NCBI GenBank assembly: GCA_964551035.1
Contig: CAZKBK010000022.1
Coordinates: forward strand, 1-64,000
DNA from: Chryseosolibacter sp964551035
GTDB lineage: Bacteria > Bacteroidota > Bacteroidia > Cytophagales > Cyclobacteriaceae
DNA length: 64,000 bases
Direction: 5' to 3'
Shown here: one piece after another, positions 50,954 through 58,541 of the stretch
Numbering within the stretch: the first letter of the stretch is position 1
Layout: every line of letters starts with the position of its first letter
The notes under the pieces: generated by a model
Database searches by the model: none
Told to the model about the DNA's origin: nothing
Seen by the model: only the letters and a program-made list of their open reading frames with translations
Made by a program: the position numbers and the translations under genes

Positions 50954-52566
50954 AGCACATCGTGTTTGTTGCTCTGGTCTGTGCTGCCGCACCTTCTTTT
51001 GGACAACCGGAGGGTTTGAACGCAAACGACCATAAGCTCGATTCACTTTTTCAATTGATTGATTCGGCAATAGGCATTGAAAAGTATGAACCTATTATCG
51101 AGACATCCTACGTCTACTGGGATATGGACAGCACGGAGAGGACGATCGAATTGGTGAGACGGGCACGGAGGATCGCTTTCGCGCATGGGGACACGACGCG
51201 ATATCTGGACGGCTCAAAAAAGTTGGCCCAACTGTTCGCCCTGGGCGATCGGCACGATGCCGCGCTCGCGCTGTTGGATACCGTCCTTGCCGTGGCCCGG
51301 CGGCATGCTCGAAAGGAAGACCTGGTTTCTATGCTGAGCACGGCTGGTGTGGCTTTGACGCTTCGCGCGGAATATGACAAAGCATTGGCCCTCCTGCTCG
51401 AGTCGCTTACGCTTTGTCGTGGCCTTGATGACCAGACCTCGGTCGCAAGGTGTCTCAACAATGTGGGCCTGGTCTATTATAAGTTAAAGAACTACCGGAA
51501 GGCTCTTGACTATTTCAGGCAGAGCGTGACGTTAAGGACCTCGATCGGGTATTTGACATTCCTGGATATTGCGATGACGAATACAGCCCTGTGCTATGCG
51601 TTTCTGGGCTTGGGCGATTCGGCTGTCCACTTTCTTGACAGGGCATTAGAAGCTTGCGGGCCAAACTGTTCGAATCGCCGGCTGCTTGAGGCGCAGTTTG
51701 GATACGGGCTCGTCAGTTTTGCAAGGGATGATTTTGATGAAGCCCAACGGTGGTTTTACGAATCCTATCAACGAGCGATCAGGGAAGGTAACACGCGTTT
51801 TCAGATGGATAACATTCTTTATTTGTGGCAGATCGCAGCAAGCAAGAATGATTATTCGTTGGCGGGGGCGTACCTGAAAGAAGCGGAGGCCCTGGTGCAA
51901 AACGGCCTCACCCATAATCCGGAGATCATAGAAATTTACAAGGCACTTTCAGAGCTGAAGCTTACACAGGGTGACTATCGTGCCGCTGCCAACTACCAAC
52001 AAAAATACATTGCGCTTCGGGACAGCGTGTACGACGAAGAACTGACAACCAACCTGATGGCTATCCAGGCGGAATTCGCCGAAAGGGAAAATCGGTCGAA
52101 GCTGGAAGCCCAGGAGGCCATGCTGGCGTTGAACGTTGAGATGATCGCAGGGCAAAGGAAATTGAATATCGTCGTCGCATTTTTGGCGCTGGCCCTGTTT
52201 GTCCTTGCCCTGGCGCTCTGGAAGGGCTATTTAAACCGGAAGCGCGTGAGCTTGTTGCTTGAGAAAAAAGTGGCGGAGCGGACCAGGGAGATAGAGGCGG
52301 CGATGCATGCGTTCCTTATGGAATCGCGGGAACGCGAACAGCGAATGGGAAAGGCGCAAGCGGTGGTGAGGGCCACGTTGGCAAACGTTCAGGGCTTTTG
52401 TGAACTGGGGATAAAAGAGTCCTCACCGGCGGAGGTGAAGAAACACCTGGTGGAATTGAGCCGGGCCTCGGCAGACCTTTCGGCCAACGTTACGGCCATA
52501 CTCGGGAACAAACGTGACCAAAGTGGAGAAGGGACACAATTAACTACCGAGGGAAGCGAACAATAA
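50950..52566 (+). CDS. Headless TPR receptor B1, His-less DHp tail
   Basis: 538 residues: signal peptide 1-19 (SFGQ), TPRs about 30-370 with CGPNC at 236-240, a membrane helix about 405-425, the helix VAERTREIEAAM, and a tail KAQAVVRATLANVQGFCELG that aligns with the HK segment KTSHDIRGPLASLKGMCNVA, Ala471 replacing the His. No catalytic domain. The ATG overlaps the A1 stop. The 3' 562 bases (51966-52527) look identical to those of B2, whereas the 5' two-thirds are diverged. It is probably a dimerising membrane receptor or decoy. Ligand unknown. Confidence 0.8.
   Translation: MKHIVFVALVCAAAPSFGQPEGLNANDHKLDSLFQLIDSAIGIEKYEPIIETSYVYWDMDSTERTIELVRRARRIAFAHGDTTRYLDGSKKLAQLFALGDRHDAALALLDTVLAVARRHARKEDLVSMLSTAGVALTLRAEYDKALALLLESLTLCRGLDDQTSVARCLNNVGLVYYKLKNYRKALDYFRQSVTLRTSIGYLTFLDIAMTNTALCYAFLGLGDSAVHFLDRALEACGPNCSNRRLLEAQFGYGLVSFARDDFDEAQRWFYESYQRAIREGNTRFQMDNILYLWQIAASKNDYSLAGAYLKEAEALVQNGLTHNPEIIEIYKALSELKLTQGDYRAAANYQQKYIALRDSVYDEELTTNLMAIQAEFAERENRSKLEAQEAMLALNVEMIAGQRKLNIVVAFLALALFVLALALWKGYLNRKRVSLLLEKKVAERTREIEAAMHAFLMESREREQRMGKAQAVVRATLANVQGFCELGIKESSPAEVKKHLVELSRASADLSANVTAILGNKRDQSGEGTQLTTEGSEQ
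51966..52527 (+). repeat. 562-bp block identical to one in the B2 gene
   Basis: This segment, coding the last TPR, membrane helix, signalling helix and degenerate DHp tail of B1, looks base-for-base the same as 55194-55755 in B2 (offset 3228). Flanking bases differ at once on both sides, e.g. at the preceding cttac versus ctgat and the following gaag versus cagg. Such sharp ends point to recent gene conversion or recombination. Confidence 0.8.
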
Positions 52567-52577
52567 AACGATTTCCA

Positions 52578-54158
52578 ATGCGAACCTGCATCGTCTTTGT
52601 GTGTGCCTTCCTTTTAAGCTGGGCCGCTGCATGCCAGAATATTGACTCTCTAAAGCGTCTGCTTTCAGACGCAAACAACGAAACTGAAGCGAACTTGTAT
52701 TTTCGCGTCGCCGCGGCATACTATAGCCATGGTCAATTGGATTCAGCGACATATTATTCCAAAGTTGGGTTTGATCGGGCCGCGCGCAGGAACGATAGCG
52801 TTGCGATGGCCAAGATGGGACGTATCCTTGCGATGATGTTGCGCAGCCTTGGCGAACCCGATTCGGCGATTGAGGTATGCAGGCGGGTCCTTCCCATTGC
52901 GGAACAAAGGGACATGAAAGAGGAAAAGTACATTCTTCATACTTTAGGGGTTTGCCTCACATTCAAGGGGGATTATCACGAGGCACTGGCCATACAATTC
53001 CGTTCGCTGGTTCGGCGGCAACGCGACGGAGATACCGCCGAAATTGCTGTCGCCCTCAATGGCGTTGGATTTGTTCACTACAAACTTTCAAACTACCCGC
53101 AGGCGCTCAAGGACTTCCACGCTTGCTTGCGACTCTTGAACAGGATGGAGGACAGCAATGGCGCATCCATGTTACGCATCAGCATAGGTCTTTGCCATGC
53201 GTATCTTGGAGCGGTGGACAGCGCCCGCTATTACGTTGATTTAGTTCGAAATGCCTGCGGTGACGAATGCGCGGAGCGGGTCGTCATGCACAGCGATTTC
53301 GCTTACGGCGTGATTGCGGCCTTTGAGGACCAAAACCTGGTGGCGAAGACGCATTTTGAAAAGTCTTTTCGGATTGCCAAGTCCCTGGGTGACGTGAGAA
53401 TGCAACTTGATAATATTGAATTTCTGGCGGAGATCCTCCTCAAGGAGGATAGTCCGCGCGCCGCGATTGCCTGGTTGGAGGTCGCGGAAACTGCCATAGG
53501 GAACAGCAGTCCGTTCAAACTTGAACTGACGAAAATATACACCCGGCTCTATGAAGCGCACCGCGCCCTGGGCGATCTCGAACGGGTCGTTCTGTACCAG
53601 GAGAAATATATCGCGGTGCGCGACAGTACGTACAACGAAGAGCTCGCAAATGGTTTGGCGAAAGTGGAGGCGAACTATCTGGAACGCGGCAACCGTGCGC
53701 AACTTGCCCTGCAGGCGGAGGTCATTGAACTGAATGAACGAATAATGGAGAGCCAGCGGAATAAGAATATAATGACCAGCGGTTTGGCAATCGCCCTGAT
53801 TATCGCTATCGTTTTGCTGGTAATGGCTTTCCGACGAAAACGCAGGGCGAACGTCTTGCTGGATGCCAGGGTACGCGAACGGACGGCCGAACTTGAAGCC
53901 AACCGTAATTCTTTATGGCGGCAATACCGGGAATTGGAGTTGGCGGCAGACCGGTCGTCTCGGGAAATGCGCAACAGGTTGATGACCAGCCTCGGGCTCT
54001 GTGCGCTCGGCCAGACCGGGTTGAGGGACCCGAAAACAATTCAATGCCTGTCTGAGCTTGAGCGTGCATTGACAGAAATGCTCAATTCCCTGGAGCAGCG
54101 GCAGTCGAATGATTTGATGATCATGAACGAAAAGGAGGTCGGCGATGGCGGAAGGTAG
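52578..54158 (+). CDS. Headless TPR receptor A2, His-less DHp tail
   Basis: 526 residues: signal peptide about 1-19 (AAACQ), TPRs about 25-350 with CGDEC at 227-231, a membrane helix around 395-415, helix RVRERTAELEANRN, and a tail RSSREMRNRLMTSLGLCALG that aligns with the HK H-box segment, Arg replacing the His. The C-terminus (CLSELERALTEMLN, then QRQSNDLMIMNEK) closely matches A1, so A1 and A2 form one subtype. It starts 11 bases after B1 and ends 19 bases before B2. No kinase domain. Confidence 0.8.
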   Translation: MRTCIVFVCAFLLSWAAACQNIDSLKRLLSDANNETEANLYFRVAAAYYSHGQLDSATYYSKVGFDRAARRNDSVAMAKMGRILAMMLRSLGEPDSAIEVCRRVLPIAEQRDMKEEKYILHTLGVCLTFKGDYHEALAIQFRSLVRRQRDGDTAEIAVALNGVGFVHYKLSNYPQALKDFHACLRLLNRMEDSNGASMLRISIGLCHAYLGAVDSARYYVDLVRNACGDECAERVVMHSDFAYGVIAAFEDQNLVAKTHFEKSFRIAKSLGDVRMQLDNIEFLAEILLKEDSPRAAIAWLEVAETAIGNSSPFKLELTKIYTRLYEAHRALGDLERVVLYQEKYIAVRDSTYNEELANGLAKVEANYLERGNRAQLALQAEVIELNERIMESQRNKNIMTSGLAIALIIAIVLLVMAFRRKRRANVLLDARVRERTAELEANRNSLWRQYRELELAADRSSREMRNRLMTSLGLCALGQTGLRDPKTIQCLSELERALTEMLNSLEQRQSNDLMIMNEKEVGDGGR

Positions 54159-54177
54159 GAATTTCTGCAACCGTGGG

Positions 54178-55785
54178 ATGAGACGTCTTGCCTTGCTTGC
54201 AATGGTCTGCGTCGCCGGTACTTCATTTGGACAAAGGGAGGGGATGAACGAATCCAACCACAAACTCGATTCACTTTTTAAACTGATTGATTCGGCAGTA
54301 GGCATTGAAAAGTATGATCTCCTGATCGAAGCGTCGTACGTCTATTGGAATATGGACAACGCGGCGAAGACGATGGAATTGGCCCGAAAGGCGCGTGGAC
54401 TGGCGTGGGCTTATGGAGACTCAATACGATACGTAGACGGTTCAAAAAGGGTAGCCCAGCTGCTTACATTCGCCAACGCGCGCGATGACGCCCTTGCATT
54501 ATTGGATTCCACCGTGGATTTGGCGAGACGACATGGCCGCAAGAAGGACCTGGCTTCGATGCTGGATTTGATCGGGTCGGCTTTCATCCTTCGCGCAGAG
54601 TATGACAAGGCGCTGGCTCACCTGCTCGAATCGCTTGCGCTTTGCCGGGACCTTGCTGACCAGGCGGCGGTCGCAAGGCGGGTCAACAACGTGGGCGTGG
54701 TCCACTATAAGTTGAAGAACTATCGAAAGGCGCTGCATTATTTCACAGAAAGTGTGACGTTGAGAACGGAGATCGGGGATGTCACAGACTTGGATGTCGC
54801 GATGACGAATGCCGGCCTTTGCTACGCGTACCTTGGAATCGACGATTCTGCCGTTTATTTTCTGGACAAGGCGTTAGAAGTATGCGGGCCGGACTGCCCC
54901 AATGGTAGACTGCTTCAGGCTCAGTTTGGGTACGGCGTGGTCAGTTTTGAGATGAACCACTTTGATGAGGCCGAGCGATGGTTCTCTGAATCATATCGAC
55001 TGGCGATAATAGAAAAGGACACGCGTTTTCAGATGGACAACATCCTATACCTATGTCAGATCGAAATGGAAAAGAACGATCATCCATTGGCAGAAGCGTA
55101 CCTGAAGAAAGCAGAGTCGCTGATTGAGGCCGGCGTCACTCACAATCTTGAAATCATCAAAGTGTACAAAGCGCTCTCTGCGTTGAAGCTGATACAGGGT
55201 GACTATCGTGCCGCTGCCAACTACCAACAAAAATACATTGCGCTTCGGGACAGCGTGTACGACGAAGAACTGACAACCAACCTGATGGCTATCCAGGCGG
55301 AATTCGCCGAAAGGGAAAATCGGTCGAAGCTGGAAGCCCAGGAGGCCATGCTGGCGTTGAACGTTGAGATGATCGCAGGGCAAAGGAAATTGAATATCGT
55401 CGTCGCATTTTTGGCGCTGGCCCTGTTTGTCCTTGCCCTGGCGCTCTGGAAGGGCTATTTAAACCGGAAGCGCGTGAGCTTGTTGCTTGAGAAAAAAGTG
55501 GCGGAGCGGACCAGGGAGATAGAGGCGGCGATGCATGCGTTCCTTATGGAATCGCGGGAACGCGAACAGCGAATGGGAAAGGCGCAAGCGGTGGTGAGGG
55601 CCACGTTGGCAAACGTTCAGGGCTTTTGTGAACTGGGGATAAAAGAGTCCTCACCGGCGGAGGTGAAGAAACACCTGGTGGAATTGAGCCGGGCCTCGGC
55701 AGACCTTTCGGCCAACGTTACGGCCATACTCGGGAACAAACGTGACCAAAGTGGACAGGGGATGCAATTAACGGCCGAGGGATGA
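54178..55785 (+). CDS. Headless TPR receptor B2, His-less DHp tail
   Basis: 535 residues from the ATG at 54178 (MRRLALLAMVCVAGTSFGQ); an upstream start at 54145 would overlap A2 and break the signal peptide. TPRs run to about 370, CGPDC is at 236-240, then the membrane helix and a tail identical to that of B1, with Ala in place of the phospho-accepting His. The N-terminal half is clearly but not closely related to B1 (HKLDSLFKLIDSAVGIEKY). No kinase domain. Its stop overlaps the start of a vestigial frame by ATGA. Confidence 0.8.
   Translation: MRRLALLAMVCVAGTSFGQREGMNESNHKLDSLFKLIDSAVGIEKYDLLIEASYVYWNMDNAAKTMELARKARGLAWAYGDSIRYVDGSKRVAQLLTFANARDDALALLDSTVDLARRHGRKKDLASMLDLIGSAFILRAEYDKALAHLLESLALCRDLADQAAVARRVNNVGVVHYKLKNYRKALHYFTESVTLRTEIGDVTDLDVAMTNAGLCYAYLGIDDSAVYFLDKALEVCGPDCPNGRLLQAQFGYGVVSFEMNHFDEAERWFSESYRLAIIEKDTRFQMDNILYLCQIEMEKNDHPLAEAYLKKAESLIEAGVTHNLEIIKVYKALSALKLIQGDYRAAANYQQKYIALRDSVYDEELTTNLMAIQAEFAERENRSKLEAQEAMLALNVEMIAGQRKLNIVVAFLALALFVLALALWKGYLNRKRVSLLLEKKVAERTREIEAAMHAFLMESREREQRMGKAQAVVRATLANVQGFCELGIKESSPAEVKKHLVELSRASADLSANVTAILGNKRDQSGQGMQLTAEG
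55194..55755 (+). repeat. 562-bp block identical to one in the B1 gene
   Basis: Partner of the block at 51966-52527. The two copies are 3228 bases apart in direct orientation with A2 between them, so recombination between them would delete or duplicate one A-B pair. Confidence 0.8.
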
Positions 55786-55877
55786 AACGAATTGCCATTG
55801 TGCTGTTTGCTCTTTGCGGTTTCGTGAGAGCCTCCTCCAAGCGGTCTTTCAGATCAGGTTCCTTGTGGCTCATGTAG
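55782..55877 (+). pseudogene. Vestigial receptor: signal peptide only
   Basis: An ATG overlapping the B2 stop (ATGA) opens a 31-codon frame, MKRIAIVLFALCGFVRASS, then 12 unrelated residues to TAG at 55877. The first part looks like the signal peptides of the array members and has the same ATGA coupling as the A1/B1 junction. It is probably the 5' stump of another receptor gene lost by deletion. A functional micropeptide cannot be excluded. Confidence 0.5.
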
Positions 55878-55957
55878 GAAAGGAGATGAGGGCATTGTTG
55901 TGTCTTAGCGACACTGCCGTCAAAACATATACGTTAAAATCAGAAACGACATTTTCC

Positions 55958-57553
55958 ATGAAACTTTGCCATTATCTCGCCCCCCTGCTCTTGCTGCCGC
56001 TTTGCGCGGCGGGTCAAGGAAATGCTATCGATTCTTTAAAGAAGGAAGCGTCTCAGCGCACCGGAGTTGAGCGTTATAACGCGATGATCGCGCTGGCGTT
56101 TGCCTACCATGAGCAGGGAGACAACAGGCTTGCGGTTGAGATTACCCTTGAAGCAAGGGACCTTGCGTTTCAGTTCAATGACACGGCGCGCGCGGTAACA
56201 TCGGGACGCATGGCGGGTCAGCTCTTTAACATGCTTTCGCTGCCGGAAAACGCTGAGTCGGTGTTGAACAAGGCATTGGGTGTAGTAAACCGGGATGCGC
56301 AACCCCGCGAATACGCCAAGATAATCCATAATCTCGGCGTGGCCTACGGTGAACAGGCGCGGTACGACGACGCGCTTCGGTTCGATATTCAGGCCTTGCG
56401 CATATACACCGAACTCAATGATTCCCTTGGTGAGGCCGCATGCCTGCAGAATATGGGGTTCGTCTATTACAAGTTGACGGACTATGGGAAGGCCTTAACA
56501 TTCTTTAGACGATCCATTGGCTGGTATCGCAAGCATGACAACGCGGGCCTGCGCCAGGTCCTGATAAATTCGTCCCTGGCCGCAGCAAATCTCGACAATT
56601 TTACCGAGGCTTTTGATTTTGTCAATTTGGCCGCGACGGACTGTGGTGAGGAATGTTCCGATTATGAATTGATGCATTTATATTTCGCCCTCGGAACCAT
56701 TTATTTTAGGATGGACTCTGTTTCGACTGCGTTCAGGCATTTTGAAACATCCCATCGTTTCGCCGTTGCACAAAGGGACGTGCGCTTTGAACTGGACAAT
56801 ATTCATTACCTCGCTCGGATCTCCATGGACCGCCGTGAAATGCGAAAGGCCCGGAGCTACCTGACGCGTGCGGATTCCATTATACAGGAGCATGCTTCAA
56901 ACAACCTGGAATTACTTAAGATCTGGTCTGATTTTGTGGATTTCTACACGCTTGTGGGCAACCAGCGACAGGTTGCGTATTATCAGTCGAGGTACATCCG
57001 CCTGCAGGACAGCGTCTTCAGTGAGGAAATGACAACGAATTTAATGAGGACAGAGGCTGAGTTTTTGGAGTATGAGAACGAAGAAAAGCTGGAGGCACAG
57101 GCCGCTATGCTCATGTTGAAGTCTGCGGTTATTCAGGAACAGCGGAAATTGAATGCCGTGTCGGTCGCGCTCGCCATCGTGCTGCTGGTGCTTCTAGTCG
57201 GCCTTTGGCGAGGATATTTAAACCGGAAACGCGTCAGCTTGTTGCTTGAAGAAAGAGTAATGGAACGGACAAAGGAGCTGGAAGCGGCGATGCGATCGTT
57301 TTTTGAGGAATCACGTGGTCGTGAGCAAAAGCTGCAGAAGGCCCAGACAGAGATAAATGCCACTGTGGCTAACTTTCTGGGGTTTTGCGAGTTGGGCAAG
57401 AAGGAGGCCTCTCCGATCAAGTTGAAGGCCTTCCTGCTCGAGATGCACCGAGCATCGGTAAATCTTTCAATGAAAGTAACCGCATTACTCGGTAATGGGA
57501 ATGATCAAAAACCGGAATTCGTTGTACCTGAAGGGCCGAGGATTGAATTCTAA
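55958..57553 (+). CDS. Headless TPR receptor B3, His-less DHp tail
   Basis: 531 residues from the ATG at 55958 (MKLCHYLAPLLLLPLCAAGQ, a signal peptide); the frame is open further upstream but the extension is not protein-like. TPRs about 30-365 carry CGEEC at 229-233. A membrane helix lies near 405-425, followed by RVMERTKELEAAM and a tail KAQTEINATVANFLGFCELG that aligns with the HK segment; Thr replaces the His. The tail is of the B type but diverged. No kinase domain. It ends the five-gene array. Confidence 0.8.
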   Translation: MKLCHYLAPLLLLPLCAAGQGNAIDSLKKEASQRTGVERYNAMIALAFAYHEQGDNRLAVEITLEARDLAFQFNDTARAVTSGRMAGQLFNMLSLPENAESVLNKALGVVNRDAQPREYAKIIHNLGVAYGEQARYDDALRFDIQALRIYTELNDSLGEAACLQNMGFVYYKLTDYGKALTFFRRSIGWYRKHDNAGLRQVLINSSLAAANLDNFTEAFDFVNLAATDCGEECSDYELMHLYFALGTIYFRMDSVSTAFRHFETSHRFAVAQRDVRFELDNIHYLARISMDRREMRKARSYLTRADSIIQEHASNNLELLKIWSDFVDFYTLVGNQRQVAYYQSRYIRLQDSVFSEEMTTNLMRTEAEFLEYENEEKLEAQAAMLMLKSAVIQEQRKLNAVSVALAIVLLVLLVGLWRGYLNRKRVSLLLEERVMERTKELEAAMRSFFEESRGREQKLQKAQTEINATVANFLGFCELGKKEASPIKLKAFLLEMHRASVNLSMKVTALLGNGNDQKPEFVVPEGPRIEF

Positions 57554-58082
57554 CCTCTTGACCTTAGCGGGGTTATGAATTCCTGCGGGATAAAGCCGTG
57601 AGCGGCCCATTTCTCCATTTACAGTTGTGCTTGATTGAATCCCTTTGACTCTCGAAAATCCATTGATATCGGGCGTTGAGTTGGCCATGCGTTTTTATGC
57701 GAAAATTCCAACATTTATCCGAGCAGATGTCGATGCCATCATGGTTTGTGCTCGGGAATCCGATCAAGGTTCTTCTGAGCATCCACACCCAATGAATTCG
57801 CTCAACAGGGACGGAGGGCATTCGAAGGGATTTGCGAACCAGCCATAGACGTCAGAAATTATCCAATATTGCCTGCTCCAAAGGAAATTTGGGAAATTCC
57901 GCATGTAAGGTTTTCCATGAGACTTTAAGAAAAACGACTAAATTGAACTGTCAACGGCCCCGCGAGTACACGCTCAAATTTCCTTACCGTCAAAAAGGAC
58001 GCCTCTGTGTTGGGCGCAAACGTCCGCGCCCGGCCCAAATCGCAGGCCCTGGGGCTAGACGATTTAATTACCAAATTACCTT
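57554..58082. other. AT-richer spacer, nothing firm
   Basis: About 530 bases between the last receptor and the tiny peptide genes. Short open frames exist on both strands but lack recognisable features or a plausible start context. It may hold remnants of array genes too degraded to identify. Confidence 0.35.
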
Positions 58083-58250
58083 TTAATACTCATCCGTTGA
58101 AAGAAAGCCACCTATTGGCTCGTTCTCAAGACTTGTAGTCTGCTCCGCCGGCTGCGGTGCGACGGCCGTCGATGGGGTCATATGCTCGAACGTGAATGAA
58201 GCGGTCGCAATAGCGCATATTACTATGAGAATTATTGATCTTGTTTTCAT
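58083..58250 (-). CDS. Tiny secreted peptide, 55 aa
   Basis: From the ATG at 58250 the 55-residue product has a clear signal peptide (MKTRSIILIVICAIATASFT) and a short polar remainder (APQPAEQTTSLENEPIGGF, ending STDEY). No domain. It lies 43 bases downstream of another tiny exported peptide on the same strand and both are divergent from the TPR histidine kinase gene. It could be a signalling peptide or a ligand or regulator of the TPR sensors; that is inference. Confidence 0.55.
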   Translation of the reverse strand: MKTRSIILIVICAIATASFTFEHMTPSTAVAPQPAEQTTSLENEPIGGFLSTDEY

Positions 58251-58293
58251 GAGAATGGATTTTAATGGAAAATGTTTTTTTTTTGCGAACAAC

Positions 58294-58434
58294 TTATGGG
58301 ATCATCGGATCAAGGCTTCCGGCGCCACCGCCATTATTTGTCTGTTCAATGGGAGCAACATCTTCCTCCGTGCATGAGGTCATTGTGGCAACAGATGCTA
58401 GCACAAAAAGGAGAGCGTAGAATAGTCTCTTCAT
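58294..58434 (-). CDS. Tiny lipoprotein-like peptide, 46 aa
   Basis: An ATG at 58434 opens a 46-residue frame: MKRLFYALLFVLASVATMTS followed by Cys21, an acidic TEED, and a Gly/Asn-rich end (TNNGGGAGSLDPMIP). The Cys after a hydrophobic leader, followed by acidic residues, fits a Bacteroidota lipoprotein signal. Stop TAA at 58294. It starts 107 bases from the TPR kinase start, back to back with it, and is followed by the 55-residue secreted peptide. Confidence 0.55.
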   Translation of the reverse strand: MKRLFYALLFVLASVATMTSCTEEDVAPIEQTNNGGGAGSLDPMIP

Positions 58435-58541
58435 AAGATTCTTGGTTTATAGGTTTCAGTTGATTTTGTTATTAAATTGATGGTCCAAAGGTGTGCATGA
58501 ATTTCAAGACATTTTCCTCATTAACTGATTAGGGTTAACCC

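Noticed and set aside
50707..51033. Antisense frames at the A1/B1 junction
   Set aside because: They mirror the coding strand and have no start or domain support.
49316..57553. Array members as frameshifted complete histidine kinases
   Set aside because: Each ends cleanly after the DHp-like tail and the next gene follows within 0-20 bases (A1 to B2) with no ATPase code in any frame between them; the pattern is the same in all five.
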